In this document: piece after piece, positions 23,501 through 32,047 of the stretch
How positions within the stretch are numbered: the stretch's first letter is position 1
How the letters are laid out: the number at the start of each line of letters is the position of its first letter
NCBI RefSeq assembly: GCF_019059575.1
Contig: NW_024881611.1
Location: 187,001-251,000, forward strand
DNA from: Amphibalanus amphitrite
Lineage: Eukaryota; Arthropoda; Thecostraca; Balanomorpha; Balanidae
Direction: 5' to 3'
DNA length: 64,000 nucleotides
Translations under genes and position numbers: made by a program
The notes under the pieces: model-generated
Told to the model about the DNA's origin: nothing
Seen by the model: only the letters and a program-made list of their open reading frames with translations
The model's database searches: none

Positions 23501-26500
23501 ATTAACACGGCTCTATAGCCGAATGTGATTTCCGAAACGTTAAAGGGACCCTCCCACCTTCAAAAAAGTTTATGAATTGGCATGAAAGTGATGTCGCTCG
23601 GTTCAGAAAGAGCGAAAACGAATATCTACCAAATTTCACCGAAAAATATTCACCGGTTCTCAAGATATTAGACTTTTACTTTTGTTTACTTTTTTGGGAT
23701 CTCCGCTGTTTCTAGCGACTTTATTTTAGAAGTGCGGCGTTTGCGGCAGATGTTGCGCGCAAATAGCATATACCACCGCGTGCTACAAAACGTTTTAGTC
23801 AAACATTTAAAAATCGTTAAATATCTGCGCTGACGTCACACATTCAGAGGGGTATTCCTAAGCATTAGCCCCTCTGAATCAAAATGCTGCAATTTTGAAA
23901 TTCAATATTTCCGATTTAAGGCATTTCTCGATGTTGTGAGTGCCGAAACCGGTAATTATGAGCCAGGGACCCCATTTTGGCTATCTCAACTCAAATCTAA
24001 TGTTAGGTGGGAGGGTCCCTTTAACACGTGGACGTGGTTTATAAATAGATCGTTGTGAATAAATAGTGATTATTCCTTCGGTGATGGTAATCACCGCCAT
24101 AATTTGCCTTATTAAGAACGAATGATATGATTTATCATCTACCACACAGGTGCCATCATTTATGCAGTTATCATCGAACGCCGCTGTAGGTATGTTGTGT
24201 ATATTCTTACCTAGATAAGTACCACTTACTGCGCAAATCCTTAGCATTCGATCGTTCATTATTTCATAATTAATCCTAGAATTCATTGACAGAATTAACC
24301 GTCGAGGTAAAGGCCGCCCCACACTGGACCTCGCATGCGGGTTGCGAGTTTGCGGGTTTTGAGTTTGCGGGCACAATACTAATTCATAGAGTGATTAGAC
24401 CGTTCTTTATTGCAACTTCATGAATGCAGTGAAGCCGGTACACCTTCAGAAAATTACACATAGTCGCAATACCAGCGCAACGAACCAAAATTCGGCTCCA
24501 ACGAAAAACCCGCAAACCTCGCAGAACTCGCAGACCTCGCAGCGAGTGCAATCGAAAGTTGACTAAAAATCAACTATTGGAATGCGATGCAAGGTCGTTC
24601 GCAAGCTAAAAACATGCAGACTCGCCTGTTAGATGGTAGTGTGGGTCACTCAGCTTAGATTGTATGATTTGAACAGTTGAATAAACCCGAAAACCCAAAA
24701 ACTCGCAACCCGCATGCGAGTTCCAGTGTGGGGCGGCCTCAAGGCTCGGCTGGACAGGTACCTGGCGGATAGATTTCCGAACTCCGAACGCATGCACTCT
24801 AATTCGGCTGGGCCACGTAGTGATTGTAGACACAGGCTTAAATTCTCAAAGTTAGACATTTTGTTAGAAATTGATGCATGTTTCGTGAACCTACAGTGTG
24901 GTGAAAAGAATAATCGATAGCTGAAGCACTTTTGCTAACCTAATGGTTAGATTTTGAGGGTCGTAACCTATGTTAAACTCTGTTGGTTAAACGGCTAGGA
25001 GTGATGAGGAATGATTTTTGCCTTCTTTTCCACGCCTCAAGGGCCTTGTTGTGTCATACATATGTCAGTGTGCGAGTTTCCAATGGATCAGAGGCGTCCC
25101 GAACCTGGGCTGGGATCTGTACTGCGTCAAATTGTTTAACGCTTCCCACTGCGTATAGGTCAACAAGGTCCCATATTTACTGGCGGTTTGAAGGAAAGTT
25201 ACTACGGTCTATGGGCTACCGATTGATGTGCTTTTAATCGCAAATTTTCCTATTTGTACATATATTTAAGCATAGGCGGCGGAACGGGGAGGGCACCGTG
25301 CCCCCGTGCCCCCTTTGATTTGGGCATTTCAACATTAGCCCATGGGCGTTGCATGGAAAGAATGGGACCGAAAGTCGGCAGTGTCCCCCCCCTCCCCCTC
25401 CCTTAATTGAAGGTGTTCCGCCGCTACTGTATTTAAGAACTGTTGTGCAAATGTTCTTTCGACCTGACCCGTAAAGGACTTTAGGTCATGGCATGACCTA
25501 TAGGTGTCAAAGTGATAATGGCAAAGTAGTTCCAGGTCCTTGCGAATCGTTTGGTGCCGGTATGGTGCACTCTTCACTGCACTGGGTGGGCCACAATCTG
25601 CTTTGCGAAGTTGATGTCGTGAACTTAGTTCAGCACGGTAGGTTAAGCGGCGAGGCATGACGCGAGGCATGAATGGTTCGGGTCACCTATTCCTCCATTC
25701 CATTTCCGGCTGTGTTGTTTTCAAGTTTTAAGTGGATCCGAGGCGTTCCAAACCTGGGTGGAATCCGGGCCGAAAAGGGGGTTTATTCACCGACATACGT
25801 GATATCGACGTTTTGGACTCTGTCTTTAGAAATAACTTGTTTTGGTAAAATAGGGAAAAATAAATTTGGAAAAATATTTGGCGGCGTTCAAACATTCTTC
25901 CTAGCGGTTCTGATTCAATGGTAGGTAAAGTGTTAAACATATATGTCAAAATAGAAATTACAGCAAGAACTTTAAAAAAATCGCTCTCGGCCGCACCGTC
26001 TCCTCTACCACCTACAAGATCTCTGCATGAGTGTATAGTGCACCTGACAGCGTCGTTAGAACATTTAAGTCATGACTCATGGGCCTTACCTATAGTGGTG
26101 ATGATGGTGCCGCTGTAGAACCAGCCCGACCAAAAGTCCCACTGGGGACTGGTACGGTAAAAGCCCCGTTTCACCATGGCTACTAGGTCCGTCTCGAACT
26201 GCACCACGCGCTCTGTGACGTGCGCGTTGAGCGCGCCGCGCAGCTGTCCGAGCAGCCGGCCGCACTCGGCCGACACCGGCTCGCCCTCCTCGGACGCGTT
26301 GTGGCACGACAAGTTGGCGAGCAGCTGCTCCATGATATCGTCCACCACGCCCTGGCGCAGCGCCGCCGAGCGCTCAACACTCTCGCGGTCCAGCGGGCCC
26401 TCGATCGCCTGGAACATGAACGAGCCCAGCACGCAGTAGGCGAAGATGATGCCGAACAGGATGGTGGTGGTGACCCAGCGGCGCGACAGGCCCGTGGCGC

Positions 26501-26870
26501 CCGTCAGCAGCCAGCGCTCCTGCTGCGCGGCGGCCGCCTTCTCTGCCCCGGCCGAGAGCGGCGCGCCGCGGCTGGGCGGCGGCCGGCCGCGCTCGCCGCG
26601 CTCCTGGTCGCGGTGCTGGCCATCGTCCGCCGCCGGCTGGCCGGCCGCGTCCAGTCCGGCGGCGGGCGGCGGATCGACACGCAGCAGCTCACTGACCACG
26701 GTCACACGCACGCCGTCGGCGTACATGAGCCCCGCTCCGGCCGGCGGCGTGACGGCGACTCGAGTGGAGTGACCGCCGCCGCCGCCGCCGCCGCCGACGG
26801 AGGCGACCGCAGTGAGACCTGCCACCGACTCCGGCACGGCGAGCGCTGCGGCGGGGCCATCGACCGGCAT
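8426..26870 (-). CDS. Two-pore-domain potassium channel (K2P), six coding exons
   Basis: Minus-strand exons 26870-26090, 14062-13851, 12901-12822, 12408-12291, 9459-9379 and 8599-8426 join in frame with GT/AG borders (phases 1, 0, 2, 0, 0) into 481 residues. K2P channels form dimeric background potassium pores in the plasma membrane. Visible: a long low-complexity N-terminus with a poly-Gly run; M1 near residues 133-156 (FGIIFAYCVLGSFMFQAIEG); an extracellular cap with glycosylation sequons NLS and NAS near 186-193 and a Cys between them; first filter TIGYGH near 259-264; M2 to about 291; M3 near 345-367; second filter TIGFGDYV near 388-395; M4 (YFVFGLALTSMCINIV); and a short 57-residue tail ending FVSSS. 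The filter-2 to M4 loop looks some 7 residues shorter than in TASK-type channels, so a small phase-0 exon between 9460 and 12290 could be missed. The start is the first in-frame ATG; an upstream exon is not excluded. Subfamily not assigned. Confidence 0.93.
8812..8857 (-). repeat. tRNA-derived fragment (SINE or tRNA pseudogene)
   Basis: On the minus strand the sequence has AAGGCGCTGCCTTCCGACTA, then CAGG and GATCCCGGGTTCGAGA. This resembles the anticodon-arm-to-T-arm part of a Leu/Ser-type tRNA with its B box. A proper 5-prime half and acceptor stem are not visible, so it is not called a functional tRNA. It is in K2P intron 5. Confidence 0.4.
9379..9459 (-). CDS. K2P exon 5: M4
   Basis: An 81-bp, phase-0 exon (acceptor CTTCCATTGCAG, donor GTGAGG) encodes DSATMAASMA followed by YFVFGLALTSMCINIVK. 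The FGLALTSMCIN string is the family's M4 signature. Confidence 0.93.
9718..9732. repeat. Homopolymer C tract
   Basis: A run of about 13 C residues lies in K2P intron 4. Such tracts recur in the window, mostly at transposon ends, but no element ends could be defined here. Confidence 0.4.
10361..10700. repeat. Minisatellite, GGTCAACGTCAGGGGAGGG type
   Basis: About a dozen degenerate units with the core GGTCAACGTCAG and a purine-rich AGGGAGGGGAAGCAG spacer stand in tandem in K2P intron 4. Confidence 0.75.
10730..10858. repeat. GGGCT pentamer repeat, block 1
   Basis: Repeats of GGGCTGGGCTGGGC and interrupted variants. A second block of the same type lies about 0.2 kb downstream. Confidence 0.7.
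11046..11142. repeat. GGGCT pentamer repeat, block 2
   Basis: Same GGGCTGGGCCGGGCTGGG type as block 1, separated from it by unique sequence. Confidence 0.65.
12291..12408 (-). CDS. K2P exon 4: M3 end, pore helix 2, filter 2
   Basis: Acceptor CTTGTTTTCAG and donor GTGAGT border 118 bp encoding YLLMGAAIFQQIEDW, then NYFESLYFVVISMF and the second filter TIGFGDYV. The FESLYFVVISMFTIGFGDYV block is a hallmark of K2P second pore domains. Confidence 0.95.
12822..12901 (-). CDS. K2P exon 3: loop and start of M3
   Basis: This exon is 80 bp with acceptor ATATTTTCAG and donor GTAAGT. It encodes IRASSPSYVVDEQFDLPIMV followed by ALSLAL and two bases of a Cys codon. The FDLPIMVALSLAL stretch is the first half of M3. 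The match of phases on both sides is the main support. Confidence 0.9.
13725..13840. repeat. Polypyrimidine (CCCT/CTCT) tract
   Basis: Some 110 bases of almost pure C and T on the plus strand, directly beyond the donor of K2P exon 2. In the pre-mRNA this is a purine-rich GGGA/GAGA tract at the start of intron 2. Confidence 0.8.
13851..14062 (-). CDS. K2P exon 2: filter 1 and M2
   Basis: Acceptor TTTTTGGCAG ends at 14063. The exon completes the Gly codon of exon 1 and continues YGHMVPATTVGRAITMLYAL, then IGAPLFLVLLSDSGKLL, the typical K2P M2 region, ending in AAVR. Donor GTGGGT starts at 13850. The phases fit exons 1 and 3. Confidence 0.93.
15348..16517. mobile_element. TTAA-type element with TGTTTGAACA-tagged hairpin ends
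   Basis: TTAA at 15344-15347 is followed by CCCGCGCCGGGCCGGGG, then a hairpin made of a G run, a TGTTTGAACA-like tag and a C run. The right end carries the inverse. The right end stops at GCGCGG without the expected GGGTTAA, so it is slightly damaged. A GC palindrome lies about 75 bp in from the left end. There is no transposase frame. Confidence 0.7.
16733..18195. mobile_element. hAT-like element rich in GAATC, with a nested TTAA element
   Basis: The ends CAGACTGG (from 16733) and CCAGTCTG (to 18195) are inverted and continue imperfectly for about 25 bp. Flanks CACTGGTT (16725-16732) and CGCTGGTT (18196-18203) match at 7 of 8 bases, fitting an 8-bp hAT target duplication. Its own sequence is ATTGAATCAA-rich; the 945-bp TTAA element is inserted inside. 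Confidence 0.65.
17073..18017. mobile_element. TTAA element, CCCTCGCCC subfamily, copy 1
   Basis: Flanked by TTAA at 17069-17072 and 18018-18021, with ends CCCTCGCCC / GGGCGAGGG. Each end carries a hairpin of G run, a TTGGTGCRACC-like tag and C run. The palindrome GGCGGCGCTGCGCGCCGCC is at 17927-17945. Two TGACGTCA-type sites and several GGTCA motifs lie inside. TTAA targets and CCC ends fit the piggyBac superfamily; no transposase is present. Confidence 0.85.
18300..18420. repeat. Short tandem pair of GAAAACCGA...GGGTAAAGGCGC units
   Basis: Two roughly 45-bp units (about 18335-18375 and 18398-18436) read CCCGAAAACCG...GGTCC..GCAAGGGTAAAGGCGC with C-tracts between. They resemble the hairpin ends of the TTAA elements, but no full element could be delimited. 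Confidence 0.45.
19559..19597. repeat. Hairpin, AAACCAATAGGTCCGGC arms
   Basis: AAACCAATAGGTCCGGC and its near-perfect inverse flank a 5-base loop. A smaller palindrome, GGGGTCGTAACGACCCC, lies just upstream at about 19524-19540. Confidence 0.6.
20497..20655. mobile_element. Small MITE with GTGCGTTCGGAGAG ends
   Basis: GGTGCGTTCGGAGAG at the left and CTCTCCGAACGCAC at the right are inverted. The interior contains several GGAATATTCC/CATTCCACG motifs. It lies inside the hAT-like element 19861-22385. Confidence 0.55.
21560..22200. repeat. Tandem direct duplication of about 390 bp in the hAT-like element
   Basis: The block with GCCCCCACAACTTTCAGACG, GAATACC and TTTTGCAAATGTTTTC at about 21640-21835 recurs at about 22020-22205 with few differences, followed by matching TCTCTACGCTATTGAATCACG. 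Confidence 0.7.
22800..23012. repeat. GGAGTC hexamer repeat with flanking inverted GCTGCGGAGTC
   Basis: Runs of (GGAGTC)n are bracketed by AGGGCTGCGGAGTC and GACTCCGCAGCCCT, so the array is a fold-back in three parts. The same hexamer array in the opposite orientation lies at 45415-45690. Confidence 0.8.
23072..23106. repeat. Hairpin, CTCTGGTACTTGAC arms
   Basis: CTCTGGTACTTGAC and its exact inverse GTCAAGTACCAGAG enclose a loop of a few bases. Variants of the right arm recur just downstream. Confidence 0.6.
23544..24020. mobile_element. MITE with TTAA target duplication, AGGGACCC ends
   Basis: TTAA at 23540-23543 and 24021-24024 flank ends AGGGACCCTCCCACCT, a perfect 16-bp inverted pair. 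It has a small internal hairpin (CAGAGGGG...CCCCTCTG) and no coding frame. The ends do not start CCC, so it is distinct from the G/C-hairpin TTAA elements. Confidence 0.85.
24312..24738. mobile_element. MITE with GGCCGCCCCACACTGG ends
   Basis: Inverted ends of about 38 bp: GGCCGCCCCACACTGGA, then ACTCGCATGCGGGTTGCG. The interior is rich in GCGAGTTTGCGGGTTT-like text. I could not find a convincing target duplication. Confidence 0.75.
25271..25429. mobile_element. 159-bp hAT-like MITE, TSD TATTTAAG
   Basis: CATAGGCGGCGGAAC and GTTCCGCCGCTACTG form imperfect inverted ends. TATTTAAG occurs at 25263-25270 and again at 25430-25437, an exact 8-bp duplication. It lies in K2P intron 1. Confidence 0.85.
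26090..26870 (-). CDS. K2P exon 1: N-terminus, M1, cap, pore helix 1
   Basis: Starts at ATG 26870-26868, preceded by a G at -3, and ends ATC ACC ACT ATA G with donor GTAAGG at 26089. The frame stays open upstream of this ATG to about 26966 without another ATG. The N-terminal 130 residues are Ala/Gly/Pro/Arg-rich, with a GCC-repeat poly-Gly stretch near 26770-26795. M1, the cap and the pore helix FWSGWFYSGTIITTIG follow. Confidence 0.92.
26766..26797. repeat. GCC trinucleotide repeat coding poly-Gly in K2P exon 1
   Basis: (CCG)n on the plus strand reads as a run of about ten Gly codons in the K2P N-terminus. Its length is likely to vary between individuals. Confidence 0.85.
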
Positions 26871-27136
26871 CACGGCGGACGTCACCTCAGCCCTACTTCC
26901 CAAACGGACAATGCGGCCGAGGAATGGATAGAAATGGCAAATTGATCGACATTGGTCTTCAATCAAGGGTAAAGCAAGGGTGCATCTTATCGGATAAATT
27001 ACCTACTTCTTTGGGAATTCTGGTAACGTGACCTTAAACTTAAACCGTCTAAATTATCAAAAGAAATTGGACATTGTAAATGTACACTGACTGACGGCTC
27101 ACAAGCTATCGAAAGGCATTGATGATTGCGGTTGCG

Positions 27137-27221
27137 TCCTGAGAGACGAGTTAGTCTAGGCATGTGCGTGTGGGGGCCCCCCCCCCACACGCACATGCCT
27201 AGACTAACTCGTCTCTCAGGA
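27137..27221. repeat. Perfect palindrome of about 40-bp arms upstream of K2P
   Basis: TCCTGAGAGACGAGTTAGTC, continuing to GTGCGTGTGGGGG, is followed at once by its exact inverse. The centre is a G-run/C-run junction. It lies about 0.27 kb upstream of the proposed K2P start codon. Confidence 0.8.
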
Positions 27222-27442
27222 ATAAAATGTGCGTGGGAGTTAAAATAAGTGTCGCCTGATTGACGTGGATCATGACGCGTCCATGTGCAGCCGCCAGCCA
27301 TCCATGCGCGCTGCGGTCCATTTTTTTTTTTTAATGGCCTCCGATTTCATCATGTGATCATACGGGCCCTTTGCGGACGCTGTTGATTGATGCAGTTTAA
27401 TTAAATCGCGCATGACTGGGGTATTTTCCATAACGCGGCTGA

Positions 27443-28300
27443 CTGGGGGGGGGGGGGCTCTAGTTCTACAGAGCCCACCTCCTATCTCCGAAACCACTGG
27501 GCTGATCGTCAAAATTCAAGCGACGTCTGATAGCCCTGGAAAAACTGTTGAACGATCTGTAATTCTATTGACCTCAAGGTCATCGATGACGTCACAGGTC
27601 AGGTCAAAGTAAAAGGTATCAACATTTTGGCTTTTTACGATTTAGGCTCTGGCCGCCGGATAACAGGTCCGATCTGTCTCATTTTTGGGTTACACACTCC
27701 TTGATGTATGCCTTAGATATCCATGGGTACCGAACTTGTGCTCCAACTTGTTCAGGTCAAGGCCAGGTCATCCTAGGTCACGGAAATTTTATATCAGGTA
27801 GGTATAGGTCACGTGACACATGTTTTATGGTTTATTTCAGCCATAGATTTCGAACGCAGTGTCGTCTGTGTCATTTGAGACAATTTTCAGCTGAACATAG
27901 CTGGGGTCAGGTCACTTCTAGATCAAAAAAGGGCAAATTTTGAAGTTGTAACTTTCAACAAAAACGAGGACTATCAGATGCAGTTTGAGCTTAGGAACAC
28001 GATGATGCTATTTATATCGTTGTGCGATGTCAAAAACGTGCTGAAAAAAAAAAATAATTTGAAAAAATAAAAAAGTGAACTTTTTACTATAATGCGTATA
28101 AGTTGGTTATTTTTAGATATACCGGGCTAAAACTTGCTTGGGTTAATCATGGGCATGTTTTTTCACATATATTCCGATTTTTTGAAAGTCAAAAACTTTT
28201 TGAAAAATAAAACTATAATTTTAAAACTTGTTATAAATAAATTTCAGCATTTTCAAAATTTTAAAAATTCGTGATAGCAGTTTAATAGCCCTTTGCCTTT
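27443..28300. mobile_element. Diverged relative of the CCCGCGCGGGG TTAA elements
   Basis: A G run, CTCTAGTTCTACAGAG tag and CCC open the unit, followed by text parallel in order to 40510-41677: CTATCTCCGAAAC...GGGCTGATCG, a GGTCA-rich stretch, GACACATGTTTTATGG, and CTATCAGATGCAGTTT. The outer ends cannot be found, so it is an old, decayed copy. Confidence 0.55.
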
Positions 28301-30467
28301 GTATTCTTAGTCCTCTCATGCAATGAAATTTGATTTAGCTAAAAAAACTGAGCTAAAACTGAAAAAAAAAACTGAAAAACTGAGCTTTAAAATGTAGGTA
28401 ATGATTTTCATTTGCTCAAAGTGTACATAATTTGCTTCGGACCAAGTATTAGTTTCGTACCAATGCTACTTTTATCGATGTAAACGTAATATAAAATAAA
28501 TGATAATAAACTTATATTAGATTATCATGATTCAAGCTATTTACTGCACCATTATTGACAGTTATTTGTTTTGCTCTGTAGCACCCACAGGCATGTCTGC
28601 GAGCCCTTTATTTAAAGGTTGAAGAGCTAAGCCGATGATGTTGAAAGCGATCTCTAATGCAGTCATTACCTACCTTGATGTATTCCATCAGAGCCTGGCT
28701 GTCAAAGGACTTTACCGGCGGATTTTATGTAACAGTGGCTTTATATTTTATTTTGGACTGTATCTGGCCGGCACAGCCGGAATTTATCATTCAATAAGTA
28801 AATGTCCACTATACGATGCTACGGCACATACGCGGTCAGCACGAATATGGGTAGTAGTAACACGGCCGGTACGAACATGCCCGGATTCTAACCCGGGCAG
28901 TATGGGCAACGGGGGTTGAATCACGGACATCACACAAGCTGACTACAAATGTCATAACCCTCACTAGCCATAGGTTGACTGGAACGCTAGGTTGTGCCGC
29001 TTAGCACGCAACTAAGTGTTTATGGTTCATTGGCGCGCGTAACGGCACAGGTTTACGGTGTATCACTTAGCCTGTGTATTGCGGCACAGCCTACCATTAC
29101 AGGCAGCCGAATGCCTGTAAGCAACGGAACATCATTCTGTAGGTAAGCCATTCTGTTTAACTGTATATATGTACGCTCACTGTTAGCCGGAATGTGTATC
29201 GACACCAAGCTACCTAATGCGACCCATAACGTCTGCTTGACCGTCCACCGACTTTGGTGTATTGTGGCAAGTCAAGTCATTATCATCTGGTCCTTATTTA
29301 TCCAATGAGTTGTACCGTTGTTAGCGTTGTGATTCGGTTTGTGATTGTTGTTTGAGTAACAAGTAAACCACTGGTGACCAGTGTGACTATGTGACTGAGT
29401 GCCATATTTATGTGATTGTGTGAATGTGCAAGACCGTTATAGTCCCATACGGCGTTGCCGTAAAGGATTGGTTGTTCGACGAAGCGAGCTATCCATAGCT
29501 GATCATTGATCAAGGAGCTATAAATAAAACGCCGTACTGACATTCCACTTGCTACTTTTCTTCTTTCGTTTCAAAGCAATTATTACGATCATACTTGTTG
29601 GTAAAATGTGGCGACTTTCTTGTAATGGCGACCTTGCATCCATAATGGAACATTCTAAACCAAGGAAGCGTTACGCTGTCACTTCAGAGTTTCAGAGTCA
29701 AAGTTAATGTTGGCTGTCCTGATAGAATGAACGAAAAACAAAGCTTTTCTGACAGACTGTGTTATCGAAGACATTCTATAGTTATGTGTCCACACGGTGA
29801 GTCATTTTGCGAAGCCACAACTGCGCTGCACTACCTATTTGTAGCTTCGATCGTTTATACAAAATGGCTTCGAGCTAATGACGTCAGCATGGGTAGATTC
29901 ATAACATATTCAGATGAGCAATTACGGCGACCTAATATGGCTGCCGTGTGTCGGCCGCGTGGGCGAAACCAATAACGACTCCATTGCTGCAACTCGTGGC
30001 GCGCATTCCCTTACATGACTTATCTGCGTCGCTGGCTTCCGTTATGGTGATGTGCGTGACTGATGTGATATTTTGCTATTTATCTAGCCAACGCAATCAA
30101 TTTGTTAAAATAGCTTTTTATTAGGCTGGATTGTAAATCGTTATAGAATTATAAAATCTGGAAGATTTAGTGAAGAAATAAGGCCTGCTGGCTTATGCCT
30201 TTGCGGGTTGATATAGCTGTTTAGCACCCTCTCGGCCACAGCCCACCTAATGATATTCAGCCGCACAGCGTCCGGGTTGCACCGTTTTGATAATCATTCA
30301 GTGTCGTAAGTCTTCCAAGCATTGCATTCATCCTGCTTTGCTCTTGCCTTTTCTGTTTTTGTTTCTTTTTTCGTTTTGCTCGTTTTATGCGTTCGTTCGT
30401 TTGCTTATTTCAGTGCCTTCTCGTATTCAGGAGTCTCACACCCTCAGTTAAATATTCACTCTATAGA
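28300..30467. other. No gene recognised; AT-rich, scattered minor repeats
   Basis: A 19-bp segment at 29077-29095 (GCGGCACAGCC core) recurs inverted near 47404. A T-arm-like sequence near 28880-28896 lacks the rest of a tRNA. No exon with known motifs was seen. Confidence 0.4.
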
Positions 30468-31392
30468 TAGGGTAACTATGGGGAAAACGCACCCCTGGGT
30501 TAAACGCCTCCCCTAAAAGAATCGTATTTCTTATCGACGGATAGGTGTTTTATCCTGTCTTTCAGAACAGTCAGCTGCTTGTTTACGTAGGTCTCTATTT
30601 CCGGTTCTGAGTCTTGAGGAGCAGCGTGGGTAGGTGCTGATGTTGGTTTTGGGTGTTGTTTTTGTTGTTTTTACAGAAGATTCCTAATATTTTGATGCCC
30701 TCTTTATATCACAAAACTTGCTATTGTGCACATCACTCAAAACTGCGTTTTATTGTCATTCTGTTGAATATATTATGCTGCGGCGTTAGTGGCGCGTTTT
30801 TTGTCAATATTTTGTTGACCGGAAATGGAGTGGATGGGGCAAGACGCCTACTCGATGCATGGGGCAAGACGCCCCCCGTTTTCTGAAAGGGGGGCGTTTT
30901 GCACGGTGGTGAGAGTGCAGGGTAGCGCCCTGTAGGTCGGGGCCGAAAAGGCCTCTCCCTGTCCTTTTTTGCTGATATATCCTAAACGACTGCAGATATC
31001 GTCACCAAACTTTCAGGACTCCTCCGGGCATCCATTTTACACATTGCAACAAAATTTTATTCCAAAGGCTATGATAGGTTGACCACAAATGACGTCAGAA
31101 TGACGTCAAGTTCTGCCATGTTCATCATTTTCTGTTGATAGATGGGGTGGGGGCGCTTTGCACATGGGTGTGGGCGTATTACCCAGGGTATGGGGCAAAA
31201 CGCCCTATTGCAAGGGTATGCGAAAACCTTTTTGGGGAGTTAAGTACCTCACGCAGGTGTCTTTTCTTGGTCTCAAAACGTAGTAAAAAGAATGAGCTAC
31301 ATGATGGTGCCCAAAGGTTTAAGTAATCTGTGTTGGGTTGAGTGTCAGAAGGTTTCGCGCTTAAGGGGGGCGTTTTTGACCTATTCACCCTA
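30468..31392 (+). mobile_element. TAGGGTAAC-ended element, copy 1 (925 bp)
   Basis: Nearly identical in sequence and equal in length to 59332-60256. The ends TAGGGTAACTATGGGG and the inverse of TAGGGTGAATAGG are imperfect inverted repeats. It carries short GGGGCAAGACGCC motifs and two TGACGTCA sites near 31089-31110. A 77-codon open frame lacks known motifs. Confidence 0.8.
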
Positions 31393-31454
31393 CTCAAGTA
31401 CCTAAATGGTGTATATGAGAACTGCAAGACGGCGGGTTAACCAATATAGAAGAG

Positions 31455-32035
31455 TACTATAAATTAACTTTGAAGCGACCTTCTCCTTGATATTATGTCA
31501 AAAATGAAAGAATTATTTACATGTGCATTCGGGCACAGCCCATCATCAGATGTATATTTGAAAAGACAGCATATACATCGTCACAAAAACAAGAATCGAC
31601 ATTTCAAATTCAGCTCGTGAAAAACTAGGGACCATCCGGATAGGAAAATTACTGAATCACTGTACATAAGTGAAAGAAAACCTGGGCTGAACGAAAATCT
31701 GTCCTCGTGGCGTATCATGTGAGAACAAGTTTATCGTATGTATGTGCCCCAAAATTGTGCTTGTGTGTGTGTTTATAGGTGTGTTTTATATAGATAGGTA
31801 CCATACGGCGCGAAGGATACTGATGTGTCATTTTCACGAGCTGAATTTGAAATGTCGATTCTTGTTTTTGTGACGATGTATATGCTGTCTTTTCAAATAT
31901 ACATCTGATGATGGGCTGTGCCCGAATGCACATGTAAATAATTCTTTCATTTTTGACATAATATCAAGGAGAAGGTCGCTTCAAAGTTAATTTATAGTAT
32001 TATCAATGCTCCTTGCAAAAGCACTACACGATATA
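31455..32035. mobile_element. Fold-back element with 3-prime tail and 12-bp target duplication
   Basis: Arms 31455-31624 and 31831-31999 are almost perfect inverted copies of about 170 bp. A tail with AATGCTCCTTGCAAAAGCAC follows. The whole is flanked by an exact 12-bp direct repeat, AATATAGAAGAG (31443-31454 and 32036-32047). It shares structure and tail with 57292-57476. Confidence 0.8.
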
Positions 32036-32040
32036 AATAT
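32034..32040 (+). promoter_or_regulatory. TATA-like sequence before a GC-rich stretch
   Basis: A TATAAATA-like motif here is followed by GC-rich sequence with initiator-like TCATTG and TCAGTT. It overlaps the right target duplication of the fold-back element ending at 32035, so it may be an accident of insertion-site sequence. Confidence 0.15.
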
Positions 32041-32047
32041 AGAAGAG

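Larger units (their letters stand above)
14063..26089 (-). other. K2P intron 1 (12 kb), filled with repeats
   Basis: The intron between K2P exons 1 and 2 contains most of the elements listed between 15 and 26 kb and no other supported exon. Much of the background between delimited elements (about 14640-15340, 18580-19500) is a repeat also found near 51.2-52.0, 57.5-58.6 and 63.6-64.0 kb, recognisable by ACCTATGACGTCAT and AGGTCA-rich text. Confidence 0.7.

Noticed and set aside
24312..24738. 8-bp hAT duplication around the GGCCGCCCC-ended MITE
   Set aside because: The flanks GAGGTAAA and TCAAGGCT do not match under any plausible shift of the ends.
26220..26945. 241-codon plus-strand open frame
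   Set aside because: It is the antisense shadow of K2P exon 1; GC-rich codons keep the opposite strand open.
28870..28925. T-arm-like sequence suggesting a tRNA
   Set aside because: Only a partial GGGTTAGAATCC-like match on the minus strand; no acceptor stem, A box or anticodon arm.
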